Below, in pieces: positions 1-7,957 of a DNA stretch of 32,963 nt. The notes below the pieces were generated by a model that was given only the letters and a program-made list of their open reading frames with translations, had not been told where the DNA came from and ran no database searches. Where the stretch lies: positions 1-32,963 of the forward strand of contig OMVW01000019.1 in assembly GCA_900314595.1 (NCBI GenBank), written 5' to 3'. The stretch comes from an uncultured Dialister sp. GTDB taxonomy: Bacteria; Bacillota; Negativicutes; Veillonellales; Dialisteraceae. The position numbers were made by a program, and so were the translations under genes. Numbering within the stretch: position 1 is the first letter of the stretch; each line of letters starts with the position of its first letter.

Positions 1-1
1 T

Positions 2-526
2 ATGAAGATCACACAGGCTACGGCGGCGGATATCGATGAAGTGGCAGAAAGCTACGAGAAACTTTTTGATTATTATGAAACCCATCCGGATACGACCCTC
101 TGGAAGCGGGGCGTCTATCCGTCCAGAGCCTGGGCGGAAACGGGCGTCGCAAATGGCTGGCTCTACGTCATGCGGGATGAGGAAGGAAATTTTGGGGCCA
201 GCTGTTTCTGGAATCAGGTGCAGGGGAAGGAATACAAAGACCAGCCCTGGCGCTATCCTGCCAAAGACAGTGAAGTCATGGTGGGCCATACCCTCTGCGT
301 CCTTCCGGGAGTGAAACGTCACGGCATCGGACGGGCCTTCGTGGAATTCGGCATGGAACTGGGACGGGAAAAGGGCTGCAAAGTCATGCGTTTCGATACC
401 CACATCGATAACATTCCTGCCAGTCATCTTTATGAAAATATGGGCTTCCGGCTTGTCTCCACCGGGCCTGCCATCCTGAACGGCCTCGTGCCTGTGACCC
501 TCCGGTATTATGAGAAGAAATTGTGA
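2..526 (+). CDS. GNAT-family N-acetyltransferase
   Basis: A 174-residue protein with the GNAT fold pattern. The acetyl-CoA pyrophosphate-binding motif R-x-x-G-x-G/A is seen as RHGIGR at residues 106-111, followed by a helix and the typical C-terminal stretch HLYENMGF, where the Tyr is usually the general acid. The family transfers an acetyl group from acetyl-CoA to an amine; the substrate cannot be told from sequence. The ATG is at base 2, so the ribosome binding site and any upstream partner lie outside the window. The length is normal for a single-domain GNAT, so the gene is probably complete. A repeat element with a terminator hairpin follows 53 bases after the stop. Confidence 0.85.
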   Translation: MKITQATAADIDEVAESYEKLFDYYETHPDTTLWKRGVYPSRAWAETGVANGWLYVMRDEEGNFGASCFWNQVQGKEYKDQPWRYPAKDSEVMVGHTLCVLPGVKRHGIGRAFVEFGMELGREKGCKVMRFDTHIDNIPASHLYENMGFRLVSTGPAILNGLVPVTLRYYEKKL

Positions 527-579
527 TTGTTGGGGAAGAGGCTTGATAAATCAAGGTGGAAAAACTGTTTATTTTAAAA

Positions 580-692
580 GTTATCAGTTATTGGTTCTCA
601 GTGAATGTGCCGCGCATCATGATTGGAAGCGCGGCTTTTTATATTTTTTCCTTTCCCTGAGAACCGCAAACTGATAACTGATAACTATTTTT
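580..692. repeat. Heptamer-bounded intergenic element, copy 1
   Basis: The left array (580-607) holds four 7-base units, including GTTATCA, GTTATTG and GTTCTCA. The right array (658-692) holds the inverse-complement series TGAGAAC, CGCAAAC and TGATAAC twice. The arms pair with one another, TTCTCAG with CTGAGAA and GTTATCA with TGATAAC. The centre is a terminator hairpin at 609-640. This is the smallest complete copy of the family seen here and lies between the acetyltransferase and the next gene. Confidence 0.8.
609..640 (+). terminator. Intrinsic terminator inside repeat copy 1
   Basis: GCCGCGC (609-615) pairs perfectly with GCGCGGC (629-635) around a 13-base loop and is followed by five T residues. 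It is placed to end transcription of the upstream acetyltransferase gene. Confidence 0.8.
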
Positions 693-824
693 CCCAAAGT
701 TTTTAAAATAATGATTTCTATTTTTGTACACCTCTTTTTGCTGCTTCCGGAGAGGGTGAAAGGGGAGGCGGGAAATGATAAAATAAAGGAAAGAATTCGA
801 TTTCATCGGAGGGGAGGAATTTCC

Positions 825-1262
825 ATGGAGGAAAGGTACTGGCGTGAAATAGAATCTTATGATCTGATCGAGAAGGACTGGAAACTGTTCCGCAAAAAAC
901 TACCCGGCTGGCAGGAAAGGTACATGGGAAAGCTGGTACGGCAATACATTGACCTTCTCAGCACCGATCAGAAGGCAAGTTCCAGGTTCTGGGCCCTGGA
1001 TAAGAGAATCAAGAGGGATAAAAGAAATACCGGTGTAATGATTTCAAGGGTGAGCCGGTCCCATATGCTTGATATTTTTGAAATGCTCCGGGTGGACGGG
1101 GTCATTGTGGAAAGTGATATGGAAGGCTTCAGCCGGGAGCTGAAGGATTATATGCGCTATGGCTGGGTGCTGACCGATGAAATCCGGGAAGAAGTGGAAA
1201 GTAAACCGGACAGGAAAAGCCGCTGGACCAAAGAGGGAAGGAGGCTGGGCGCATCCTTATGA
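825..1262 (+). CDS. Hypothetical protein (145 aa)
   Basis: I do not recognise this protein. The ATG at 825 is chosen because a GGAGGGGAGG ribosome binding site at 808-817 sits just upstream; the frame is open further 5' from 711, but the purine-rich site favours 825. The product is highly charged (Glu, Arg, Lys), has no signal peptide or membrane segment, and looks mostly helical. The last codons overlap the next start by 4 bases (ATGA at 1259-1262), which implies translational coupling to the small exported protein. It is probably the first gene of a four-gene unit ending at the terminator near 3841-3875. Confidence 0.7.
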   Translation: MEERYWREIESYDLIEKDWKLFRKKLPGWQERYMGKLVRQYIDLLSTDQKASSRFWALDKRIKRDKRNTGVMISRVSRSHMLDIFEMLRVDGVIVESDMEGFSRELKDYMRYGWVLTDEIREEVESKPDRKSRWTKEGRRLGASL

Positions 1263-1489
1263 AAATGATTATGACCCTTCTTCTGCTTTTTACTTTACTT
1301 GCTCCTCTCCTGTCCACGGAGGCTTTTTCCGCAGAAGCCGCCTATGTGGGCAATGTGAAAAGTTTGAAATTTCACTATGAAGACTGCCGGTGGGCGAAGA
1401 AGATGAAGGAAGAAAATAAAGTGTATTTCGAAACGAGAGAGGGAGCCCTGGAGCAGGGGTACGTTCCCTGCGGCAGCTGCAATCCCTGA
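1259..1489 (+). CDS. Small exported protein with Ada-like zinc-binding motif
   Basis: 76 residues. Residues 1-25 form a classic signal peptide: short positive N-terminus, Leu-rich core, then a small-residue site near AFSAEA. The mature part begins YVGN, followed by His39 and Cys43 (KFHYEDC), then Asn-Lys-Val-Tyr-Phe, a conserved Arg-x-x-Ala-like helix, Gly-Tyr, and Cys71/Cys74 (PCGSC). This matches the short Ada-type zinc-binding module that is often attached to secreted thermonuclease-like proteins; here it stands alone. The spacing of His/Cys and Cys-x-x-Cys suggests a one-metal site. A DNA-binding or structural role outside the cytoplasm is inference. It overlaps the upstream gene by 4 bases. 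Confidence 0.75.
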   Translation: MKMIMTLLLLFTLLAPLLSTEAFSAEAAYVGNVKSLKFHYEDCRWAKKMKEENKVYFETREGALEQGYVPCGSCNP

Positions 1490-1547
1490 ATCATTACAGG
1501 AAACGGCAGACAGTACCTTTACGGAAGGTCTCAAAAGGAGGTGGATG

Positions 1548-2669
1548 ATGGATTTCATGGATTACGTGGAGGAGGACAGTCTCTTATACTATATCCGTTC
1601 TCACCTGAATGAGTACGGAGAGCTTCCGGCCGATTTTTCGCTGGACTACCATGTAAACGGGGCGAGAAAACTGGAAAGTGAGACGGAAGGAGACTTTGAT
1701 TATTTCCTCCCTGACGGATTGATTGACGGAAATATATTTCTTGAAATGGACTATTCCGATGAAATCCCTGAGCCCCTCTGCCGCTCCCTTATGCTGGCCA
1801 GTGAGGAAAATTATGTGGAGGCAGCGGAAGCGGCGGCAGACTATCTCTCAGGGAGTGAACCGCGCCGCATGATTCAGTATGTGAACGGCCTTTACAGCTG
1901 GGTGGAAAGCGGAGAGGCAGATCTCAAAGGACAATGCATCTATAATCTGGCCTACAATATCCTCCGGCAGGACAATGAAATAGAAATGGTGAAATTTGCC
2001 CTTTTCATCATGACCTTCCTCGATGCCAGCGCCCGGCCGGAAGCGGTAGACATGATCAATCTGTTCTCAAGGTCTGATGAATTCACCCTTTTCTGCACCT
2101 GGGCCATGAAAGAATGGCCAAACCGGAATGAAAGGACTTTCGACATGCTCCGCCATGTGAAAGGCTGGGGAAGAATCACCGGTCTTTCCTCTTTGAGTCC
2201 TGAGACGGAAGAAATCCGCCGCTGGCTGGTGACGGACGGCTGGAAGACGAGCCTTTCCCGGGAAGACGCGGCGCTTACCGTAGTCCATGCAATCGATGTG
2301 GAAGAATTCCTGGGCGGAAAAAATCCCGCCGATTCCTATATTTTTAAAAATATAACCGCTATGTTGAAGGTCCTCCTTCATTCGGAAGAAGGAGATGATT
2401 ACTGTGGAATGGACCAGATGGAAAACCCCTGGCCTCTCTGTACGGCATGGCTTTCCGAATGCAGCCGGCAGTTCAGAAATCTTGAAATTTACGAAACCGC
2501 AGCGAAAATTACCCGCTATGCCTACCGGAGGGCAGGAGAAAAGGAAGCTCTGGAATTGAAGAAAAAAGGCACCGATTTCCTCTTTACCGCCGAATGCAGG
2601 GATACCCTCAAGGCGGCCCTCAAAGAGGGAAAAGGACAGAAACTTGCAGAATTTCTGGGATTGATATGA
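1548..2669 (+). CDS. Hypothetical protein (373 aa)
   Basis: I do not recognise this family. Two adjacent ATGs occur at 1545 and 1548; AGGAGG at 1537-1542 is too close to the first and well placed for the second, so 1548 is preferred. The protein is acidic and soluble, with no signal peptide or membrane helix. It looks all-helical, with repeated Trp/Leu/Ala-rich segments that could be helical repeats of the TPR or HEAT kind, but no consensus repeat can be shown by eye. It lies 58 bases after the zinc-motif gene and 15 bases before the next unknown, consistent with one transcript. Confidence 0.75.
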   Translation: MDFMDYVEEDSLLYYIRSHLNEYGELPADFSLDYHVNGARKLESETEGDFDYFLPDGLIDGNIFLEMDYSDEIPEPLCRSLMLASEENYVEAAEAAADYLSGSEPRRMIQYVNGLYSWVESGEADLKGQCIYNLAYNILRQDNEIEMVKFALFIMTFLDASARPEAVDMINLFSRSDEFTLFCTWAMKEWPNRNERTFDMLRHVKGWGRITGLSSLSPETEEIRRWLVTDGWKTSLSREDAALTVVHAIDVEEFLGGKNPADSYIFKNITAMLKVLLHSEEGDDYCGMDQMENPWPLCTAWLSECSRQFRNLEIYETAAKITRYAYRRAGEKEALELKKKGTDFLFTAECRDTLKAALKEGKGQKLAEFLGLI

Positions 2670-2684
2670 AATGAGGTCAGAAAT

Positions 2685-3770
2685 ATGGCTTACGTAAAAC
2701 CTTTTGCGGCAAGCACGCTGGCAAAGAAATATAAAGAAACGGGACTTGCGCCGGAGACCATCGGAATACTGAAGGAATTTTTTATTTCCTGCGCCTGCCT
2801 CTATGGTGAAATCCTGGCGGTCGAAGCCTGGCAGGTATATCAGGTATTGGCGAAAAAAGAAAAACTGCCCAAAGTGCGGCAGAGAGAATTTTATCAGGTC
2901 CTGGATATCCTGCGCCGGGATGGTTCTGAAGACTGGCCTTATAAAATAGTTGAAATCAGTGAAATCTGGGGCGGAGAGAGAAACAGTCCCGGAAAAAGGG
3001 TCATCCTTCACCGCGTCCTGGACATGGGAGGGTGGTACTATAGCCGGTTCTCCGCAGCCGTTACCCTTGACAGTAATAGAAGCCGCTATGCGGGAACGGA
3101 TGATAACTACATCCCTGACGATTTCTTAAGTTACAGGGAAATACCGGAATCAGAAGAAGAAAAAGCTTTGATTCAATTTTTGGGTCCACTTCGCATTTCC
3201 TTGAAATTGTACAAGAAAAAATGGGAAAAAGAAGAGCATACTTACGAAAATGCGGGCAGGCGGCTGGACGAATGTTCATACCTGGAATTCTTTGAAGATT
3301 TACGGGTTCAGCGGTTCAGAAAAGGGACCGGAGGGAAAAAGAAAGATCCCGGGAAAGCGGATCAACTGGAAGCAGAATACCGCCGGTTGAATACGGCCGA
3401 AAAAATTGTGTCCGAGCTCAAAAGGGATATGGAACTTGGCGAAACCTGCTGCCCCGAGGCGCAGGCACAGATGATTGGAAATCTGGAAAGCAGAGGAGTA
3501 GAACTTTCAGACCCGGAGAAAGAAAAATTAAATCAGCTGGTGAAGGCGATGAATGACCATATGATGCTCTGGTGCAACTACGGCTGGCCCCCGGCGGTGC
3601 AGGGAGATGCGTTCTACCGGAATTTTGCCATCGGCAGAAGACAGGATGAAATCAGAAGAAATGGTTATGACAGGGCCCTGAATAAAATCATTCATAACCC
3701 TGACCTTTATGAAGATGAAAAAATGATTCTGATCAGGCAGCTCAATGAAAAATTCTTTTCCAATGAATGA
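2685..3770 (+). CDS. Hypothetical protein (361 aa)
   Basis: I do not recognise this family. The ATG at 2685 follows a GAGGTCAG site. The N-terminal ~130 residues contain a possible winged-helix-like segment (REFYQVLDILRRDG, then a strand-like stretch). The middle is strongly charged, with a likely coiled coil around the segment QLEAEYRRLNTAEKIVSEL. The C-terminus contains a Trp/Gly/Pro-rich turn (CNYGWPPA) and a short helix. It has no signal peptide. It is the last gene before a strong inverted repeat, so it probably ends the four-gene unit that begins at 825. Confidence 0.75.
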   Translation: MAYVKPFAASTLAKKYKETGLAPETIGILKEFFISCACLYGEILAVEAWQVYQVLAKKEKLPKVRQREFYQVLDILRRDGSEDWPYKIVEISEIWGGERNSPGKRVILHRVLDMGGWYYSRFSAAVTLDSNRSRYAGTDDNYIPDDFLSYREIPESEEEKALIQFLGPLRISLKLYKKKWEKEEHTYENAGRRLDECSYLEFFEDLRVQRFRKGTGGKKKDPGKADQLEAEYRRLNTAEKIVSELKRDMELGETCCPEAQAQMIGNLESRGVELSDPEKEKLNQLVKAMNDHMMLWCNYGWPPAVQGDAFYRNFAIGRRQDEIRRNGYDRALNKIIHNPDLYEDEKMILIRQLNEKFFSNE

Positions 3771-3840
3771 GGAACCCGGATATACAAAAAGGTTATCTTA
3801 AATAAAGGAAACCGATCTATTTTCTGATTTGATAATTATC

Positions 3841-3875
3841 AAACCCCTGAAAAGCAGATTGCTTTTCAGGGGTTT
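3841..3875. terminator. Inverted-repeat terminator between convergent genes
   Basis: A perfect 15-base inverted repeat (AAACCCCTGAAAAGC and its complement) encloses a 5-base loop. T-runs are short on both sides (four T on plus, three on minus), so it may serve both the plus-strand hypothetical unit and the minus-strand cyclase gene. Confidence 0.75.
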
Positions 3876-3937
3876 TGATGTAACAGAGTGGGCTGATCTA
3901 ATCTTCCTGTTCGACTGAGGGTAGATCAATTTCTGCC

Positions 3938-4702
3938 TTATTTTTTCGGAGTAATAGCTACGGCTCTTACCGGAAGTCCTGTAGCTCCTTCAATGTGGGG
4001 CCATGCCACGAAGAGGACGGCTCCTGCCGGAGCGACTTTATCCAGGTTGGTGAGGACTTCCACCTGGATTTTTCCTTTGGAAAGGACATACCGTTCGCAG
4101 GCAAGATCTCCTGCCTTTGCCGCTTCTTTCGACGCATCGGTGTCGAGCGTTTCATGGCCGCTGGCTGCTGCATTTCTCACTTCGTAAATATATTTCAGTG
4201 CGGAAAGGGACCAGCCCGGGAAATTTTCACTTCCGTCCTCCGCAATGCCGGAGAGGGCATTCATGTCCGGCCATTTCTTGCCCCAGTCGGTGCGGAGGGC
4301 TACAAATGCTCCGTCCGGAATAGGTCCGTACTTGGCTTCATATTCTTTGATATCTTCTTCCGTTGCCGCATAGTGGACATCTTCCTTCACTTTCGGGGTG
4401 ATATCGATGACACAGAGGGGGAACATCATGCTTTCCGTACTGAATTTCTCGGAAAGGGCCTTGCCCTTTGCAAAATGGCCGGGGAAATCGATATGAGTAC
4501 CGAACTGGCCCGGGAATTTGAAAGTCTGGATGAGGCATTCCAGCATGGGGTTGCCCCAGTCAAAAACGGTATGGCAGAGGTCGAGTACCCCGTCCGGCAT
4601 ACCGCCCCAGTAAGGGCTGTCATTGTTCAGGGAATGGGAAAGTTCTACGAAATCGTATTTTTCCTTCAAATCAGCAAGCTGGTTCCAAAGCGGATAGGTC
4701 AT
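3938..4702 (-). CDS. Cyclase-family (kynurenine formamidase-like) metal hydrolase
   Basis: 254 residues, usual size for the cyclase family (PF04199). The hallmark metal-binding motif is GTHIDFPGHF at residues 68-77, with His70, Asp72 and His76 as expected ligands; a second conserved stretch, GHETLDTD, lies in the C-terminal half. Members hydrolyse amides or lactones, for example N-formylkynurenine, using a divalent metal. No kynurenine pathway genes are nearby, so the substrate is unknown. The start is supported by AAAGGAGG 8-9 bases upstream on the minus strand. A TATAAT-like box on the minus strand (4742-4747) is a possible promoter. The gene is monocistronic and convergent with the hypothetical unit. 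Confidence 0.88.
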   Translation of the reverse strand: MTYPLWNQLADLKEKYDFVELSHSLNNDSPYWGGMPDGVLDLCHTVFDWGNPMLECLIQTFKFPGQFGTHIDFPGHFAKGKALSEKFSTESMMFPLCVIDITPKVKEDVHYAATEEDIKEYEAKYGPIPDGAFVALRTDWGKKWPDMNALSGIAEDGSENFPGWSLSALKYIYEVRNAAASGHETLDTDASKEAAKAGDLACERYVLSKGKIQVEVLTNLDKVAPAGAVLFVAWPHIEGATGLPVRAVAITPKK

Positions 4703-4993
4703 GGTAATTCCTCCTTTATTAGAAACAATTTAATATGATTTATTATACCCCATTTTAAAAACTTTCGAAATAGATATATTTCCATGCTTTGCAGATATAT
4801 TTTTACATTATATAGAAACAGGGGAAGAAATCTGATGTAGAGCAGATGAAAATCAATCTTTCCCTGTAAGTAAAGAGGAAAGGACCGGTATGAACCATGC
4901 CGGCCGGTGAAAAAATGAACAGGCAGCAGGCACTCGTATATGGCGGGCGAAGAGGTACTTTCAAAGGAGAGCGCCTTCTCTTCACCCTGCCTT

Positions 4994-5021
4994 TTGAAAT
5001 AAAATTTAATCAAAATATAAT
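4994..5021 (+). promoter_or_regulatory. Predicted sigma-70-type promoter without a following protein gene
   Basis: TTGAAA (4994-4999), a 16-base spacer, then TATAAT (5016-5021). Transcription would start near 5028 and run to the intrinsic terminator at 5178-5223, with no credible coding region between. See the candidate RNA entry. Confidence 0.45.
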
Positions 5022-5027
5022 AAAATA

Positions 5028-5223
5028 AATCGGCCCTCCTGTACTATACAGACAAAGGAAGAAAACCGGTGTACTTCAGATCGAGCCGGCGGATTCTTTC
5101 TTCTACAGTACTGTACAAATCCATTTCCATTATAGTCAGGGCCCTGAAATCATTATAGGTTGGAAGATAAAATAAAGGCCCGGAGAGGTCGTTTCAGGAA
5201 AGAAACGGCACTCCGGGCTTTTT
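5028..5223 (+). ncRNA. Candidate small RNA (~195 nt), function unknown
   Basis: The 701-base space between the cyclase gene and ybgC contains no convincing protein gene. A good promoter (4994-5021) and a strong terminator (5178-5223) would bracket a ~195-nt transcript. Within it are three self-complementary segments: CTGTA-CTA-TACAG at 5040-5052, TACAGTACTGTA at 5104-5115 and TCAGGGCCCTGA at 5136-5147. The size is compatible with a 6S-like RNA, but I cannot draw the 6S central bubble with confidence. A long untranslated leader ended by attenuation is an alternative. The 5' end is inferred from the promoter. Confidence 0.35.
5178..5223 (+). terminator. Strong intrinsic terminator
   Basis: GCCCGGAG (5178-5185) pairs with CTCCGGGC (5211-5218); an inner stem CGTTTC/GAAACG (5190-5195, 5202-5207) caps it; TTTTT follows (5219-5223). 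No gene lies upstream on this strand, which is why an untranslated RNA is proposed. Confidence 0.85.
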
Positions 5224-5368
5224 GTGCTGCCCGGATGATTCCTGTATCTAAAACTCCCGGACTGATTGGGAGGCTGAAACCATCAGGGACAGGATTGCAT
5301 GACATGAATAGCTGTTTCCTGTCTGCATTCTTTCTTTAATACATGTCTACCCTCCCGGTATACATATG

Positions 5369-5377
5369 TGTTATACT
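5369..5377 (+). promoter_or_regulatory. Extended -10 promoter of the ybgC-murI unit
   Basis: TGTTATACT matches the extended -10 pattern (TG-N-TATAAT with one mismatch) 27 bases before the ybgC ATG. No clear -35 box is visible, as is usual for extended -10 promoters. Confidence 0.5.
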
Positions 5378-5403
5378 AAGACATTATGGAGGAATAACTT
5401 TAC

Positions 5404-5826
5404 ATGTTTACTTACAAAAGAAGAGTCAAATTTTACGAGACTGATGCCATGCGGGTGGTGCATCATGCCAATTATCTCCGCTATTTTGAGGAGGCCCGGG
5501 TGGAGTATCTGCGGGCGGCGGGCATGGATCTCACGGTCCTGATGGATGAGGGGATCGTATTTCCTATCGTGGAAGTGGAAGTGAAGTACAGGCAGAGCGC
5601 GCGATATGATGAGGTGATCCTCATCCATACGTATATCCGCAGGGCGGACCGGGCGAAGCTGGTCATCGAGTATGAAGCGGTATCTGAAAAGACCGGGGCG
5701 GTCCTGACGACGGGCCGTACGGTGAATACGTTTACTGATATGAAGACGGGGCGCATTGTCCGGCTGCCGAAGGAAAAGCTGGCAGGTCTCCTTGAGCTTT
5801 CGAAAGAGGACAGAGATGGACAATAG
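5404..5826 (+). CDS. ybgC: YbgC/4-hydroxybenzoyl-CoA-type thioesterase
   Basis: 140 residues, a single hot-dog domain. The family signature is seen as ETDAMRVVHHANYLRYFEEAR: Asp14 is the expected catalytic residue and His21-Ala-Asn-Tyr follows at the normal spacing. These enzymes hydrolyse short acyl-CoA thioesters in the cytoplasm. In Proteobacteria ybgC sits with tol-pal, but here the partner is the glutamate racemase gene, which starts 11 bases before this stop. A GGAGGA site lies 9-10 bases before the ATG and an extended -10 element lies upstream. The physiological substrate is not deducible. Confidence 0.85.
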   Translation: MFTYKRRVKFYETDAMRVVHHANYLRYFEEARVEYLRAAGMDLTVLMDEGIVFPIVEVEVKYRQSARYDEVILIHTYIRRADRAKLVIEYEAVSEKTGAVLTTGRTVNTFTDMKTGRIVRLPKEKLAGLLELSKEDRDGQ

Positions 5827-6589
5827 ACCGATTGGCGTGATGGATTCAGGTGTCGGCGGCCTGACGGTGGCCAGGGTGCTCCATGATTTATATCCGAAGG
5901 AAAGCATTGTTTTTATCGGGGACAGCAAAAGAAATCCATACGGGGAAAGGACCCGGGAGGAAATTGCGGATTTTGGCGAGGAAATGAAAGCGTTTCTTTT
6001 GAAAAAGGACGTGAAGATGATCATCGTGGGCTGCAATACGATTTCCTTCAATGTGCGGGACAATTTCACCGAAGGCCCGGTGCCGGTGGTGAAGATGAGC
6101 CTCGATATTTCCTTCCCGGAAGGGACGAAGGATGTGGGCATCTTTGCTACGCCTGCTTCCATCCGCACCCATGCGCACTATCATTATCTGACAAAGAAAT
6201 ATCCGGATATTCATTTCATCGAAGTTCCCTGTGACGGGGTGGCCGCGGCCATCGAGCAGAAAAAGGAAGAAAATCTGATTTCTTCTCTTGTGCTGAAGGC
6301 GGTAAAGGAGTATCATGCATGTGGTATAGAGGCGGGCTACTGGGCCTGCACCCATTATCCGCTGGTGCCGGGAGCTTTTGAAAAAGCCATGCCCGGTGTG
6401 CCTTTTATCGATCCTGCCCTGCCCACTGTGGAAAAGGCAGTCAGAATTCTGAAGGACAAAGATGGGCTGGCGGAAAAAGCCGGAGAAAGCCGTTTTTATT
6501 TCACTGACGGTCTTGAACATGCCCTGCCTCTGGTAGAGAGCCTCTTTGGCCCGGTGGTTGTGGAAAAAACAGATCTTTTAGGAGTGTGA
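5816..6589 (+). CDS. murI: Glutamate racemase
   Basis: 257 residues, normal for MurI, which converts L- to D-glutamate for peptidoglycan. The Asp/Glu racemase features are present: MDSGVGGLTV near the N-terminus (Asp10), GDSKRNPYGER, the first catalytic Cys in VGCNTISF (Cys73) and the second in ACTHYPLV (Cys178). The frame is open upstream to 5756, but the ATG at 5816 gives the family N-terminus and has GAAAGAGGA just upstream, so it is preferred. It overlaps ybgC by 11 bases, and its stop overlaps a GTG of the next gene. GDSK-N-PYGE differs slightly from the common GDSARVPYG. Confidence 0.92.
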   Translation: MDNRPIGVMDSGVGGLTVARVLHDLYPKESIVFIGDSKRNPYGERTREEIADFGEEMKAFLLKKDVKMIIVGCNTISFNVRDNFTEGPVPVVKMSLDISFPEGTKDVGIFATPASIRTHAHYHYLTKKYPDIHFIEVPCDGVAAAIEQKKEENLISSLVLKAVKEYHACGIEAGYWACTHYPLVPGAFEKAMPGVPFIDPALPTVEKAVRILKDKDGLAEKAGESRFYFTDGLEHALPLVESLFGPVVVEKTDLLGV

Positions 6590-6594
6590 ATCAA

Positions 6595-7152
6595 ATGCTG
6601 GTATTGCTTTTAAGAATTGTGGCAGTCCTCGTCCTTCTGGTTTGCCTCGGCTTCATCGCTTACTGGGCGGTGGCCGTCATCAAGGGCGATGCGGTAATGA
6701 AGATGGTGAAGACGAAGAAAACTCCGCTGAAGGTGGAAAATATGGACCGCCATCACGTGACGTTCTCCTTTACCATCCCGATTAAAAATGTAGGTAAGCA
6801 GCTGGGTACCGTCATGGATGCATTCGTCCGCATTTACCTGCCTTTCGAGCAGTATGACCAGGCGAAAGTCACCGGCCATCTTGATGATTATGATGTGCCG
6901 AGGCATGATGATTACTGGCAGGCTTACATCGTGGAACCGGGGAAGGAGAAGAGATTCTATATTACCCTGGATATCGACGGGAAAGGTTCCAGTATCCTGG
7001 GAGACCTGGAAGACCTTCCTGAATTTGCGCTGGATATCATTTACCAGATCGTTGCCAGAAGCGATTATTACTATGCAAAGACAAGAATTGTGATTACCCG
7101 TGAAGAAGTGCAGAATGCTCTTTACGAATATACGACGGAGGCGGGAAAATAA
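6595..7152 (+). CDS. Membrane-anchored hypothetical protein
   Basis: 185 residues. Residues 1-25 form one strong hydrophobic helix (Leu/Val-rich, starting MLVLLLRIVAVLVLL); the rest is soluble with a beta-rich pattern, so the protein is probably anchored in the inner membrane with its bulk outside. No known domain is recognised. The ATG at 6595 is chosen because AGGAG (6580-6584) is 10 bases upstream; a GTG at 6586, overlapping the murI stop, would be too close to that site. Its stop overlaps the next ATG by one base (TAATG), so it is surely co-transcribed with murI and the CofE-like gene. Confidence 0.75.
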   Translation: MLVLLLRIVAVLVLLVCLGFIAYWAVAVIKGDAVMKMVKTKKTPLKVENMDRHHVTFSFTIPIKNVGKQLGTVMDAFVRIYLPFEQYDQAKVTGHLDDYDVPRHDDYWQAYIVEPGKEKRFYITLDIDGKGSSILGDLEDLPEFALDIIYQIVARSDYYYAKTRIVITREEVQNALYEYTTEAGK

Positions 7153-7802
7153 TGGCAGAACTTGAACTTGTTCCGATTCATACCAGAATTCTCACCCACC
7201 ATGATAACATTGTGGATGCCATCCTGGAATTTGCAGGAGATCAGATTACGGATCATGATATCGTATGTTCCGCAGAATCGGTGGTAGCCATCACTCAGAA
7301 CCGTTACGTCCGTCCGGAAGAACTGAACGTCTGCTGGCAGGCGCGTCTCATGAACCGCTTCGTGCCGGGCGCAGGCTCCATGGCCAGCATTTACGGTATG
7401 CAGGCAGCTATGGATGAAGAAGGGAAATGGAATATGCTTTTCTCCTTCATTCTCGGCGCTATCGGTAAAGTCATGGGCAAGAGCGGCATTTTCTACGCCC
7501 GCTGCCGCCAGGCTTCCCTGATCGATGATGTGACGGGGACCATGCCTCCTTTTGATAAATGCCTCGTATACGGTCCGGCAGATACGGACAATGTGTGCGA
7601 AAAGATTAAAAAAGCTACCGGTGCCTACGGTGCAGTCATTGCCGACGTAAACGATCTGAAGAGGGCAGCGGTCCTCGGCAAGAGCAAGGGCCTCGATCCA
7701 AAGCAGATTGCAAAAATCCTCATCGATAATCCTTTCGGAAACGATAACCAGAAGACACCGATCGTCATTATCAAGAATTTTACCGATGTGATGGGGAAGT
7801 AA
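7152..7802 (+). CDS. CofE-like (F420-0:gamma-glutamyl ligase family) protein
   Basis: 216 residues. The overall pattern matches the CofE/F420 ligase family (PF01996): an N-terminal VPIHTRILTHHDNI segment, then DHDIVCSAESVVAITQNRYV, which resembles the family's conserved substrate loop, and a late DVNDLKRAAVLGKSKG resembling the DNNDLG region. CofE adds gamma-linked glutamate to coenzyme F420. No F420 genes are visible here, so a different gamma-glutamyl acceptor is likely. Its position two genes after murI, with a one-base overlap to the anchored unknown, hints at envelope or glutamate chemistry, but that is inference. Confidence 0.7.
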   Translation: MAELELVPIHTRILTHHDNIVDAILEFAGDQITDHDIVCSAESVVAITQNRYVRPEELNVCWQARLMNRFVPGAGSMASIYGMQAAMDEEGKWNMLFSFILGAIGKVMGKSGIFYARCRQASLIDDVTGTMPPFDKCLVYGPADTDNVCEKIKKATGAYGAVIADVNDLKRAAVLGKSKGLDPKQIAKILIDNPFGNDNQKTPIVIIKNFTDVMGK

Positions 7803-7893
7803 TCCGGGTCAGTACCGCGATTGGAGTATAGAGTTATATAAGCGATAATCGTGATTCGTTGTTCGTTGTTCGTGATTCGTGATTCGTGGAAGG

Positions 7894-7923
7894 TGGCCGC
7901 CAAATTTATATGGCGGCCATTTT
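7894..7923 (+). terminator. Hairpin terminator inside repeat copy 2
   Basis: TGGCCGCCA (7894-7902) pairs with TGGCGGCCA (7911-7919) around an 8-base loop, followed by a T-rich tract. It lies directly after the left heptamer array and probably ends the ybgC-murI unit. Confidence 0.75.
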
Positions 7924-7957
7924 CTATATTTGAAATAGAATTTTCTGTCTGATATTG

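Noticed and set aside
4699..5013. 104-codon open frame on the minus strand upstream of the cyclase gene
   Set aside because: It has no ribosome binding site and an AT-driven Phe/Leu/Ile/Tyr-rich composition, and it overlaps the cyclase start region and a plausible promoter.
4915..5028. Possible 37-codon peptide on the plus strand (start ATG 4915)
   Set aside because: There is only a weak GGTGA upstream, no conserved features, and it overlaps the predicted promoter at 4994-5021; not supported enough to list.
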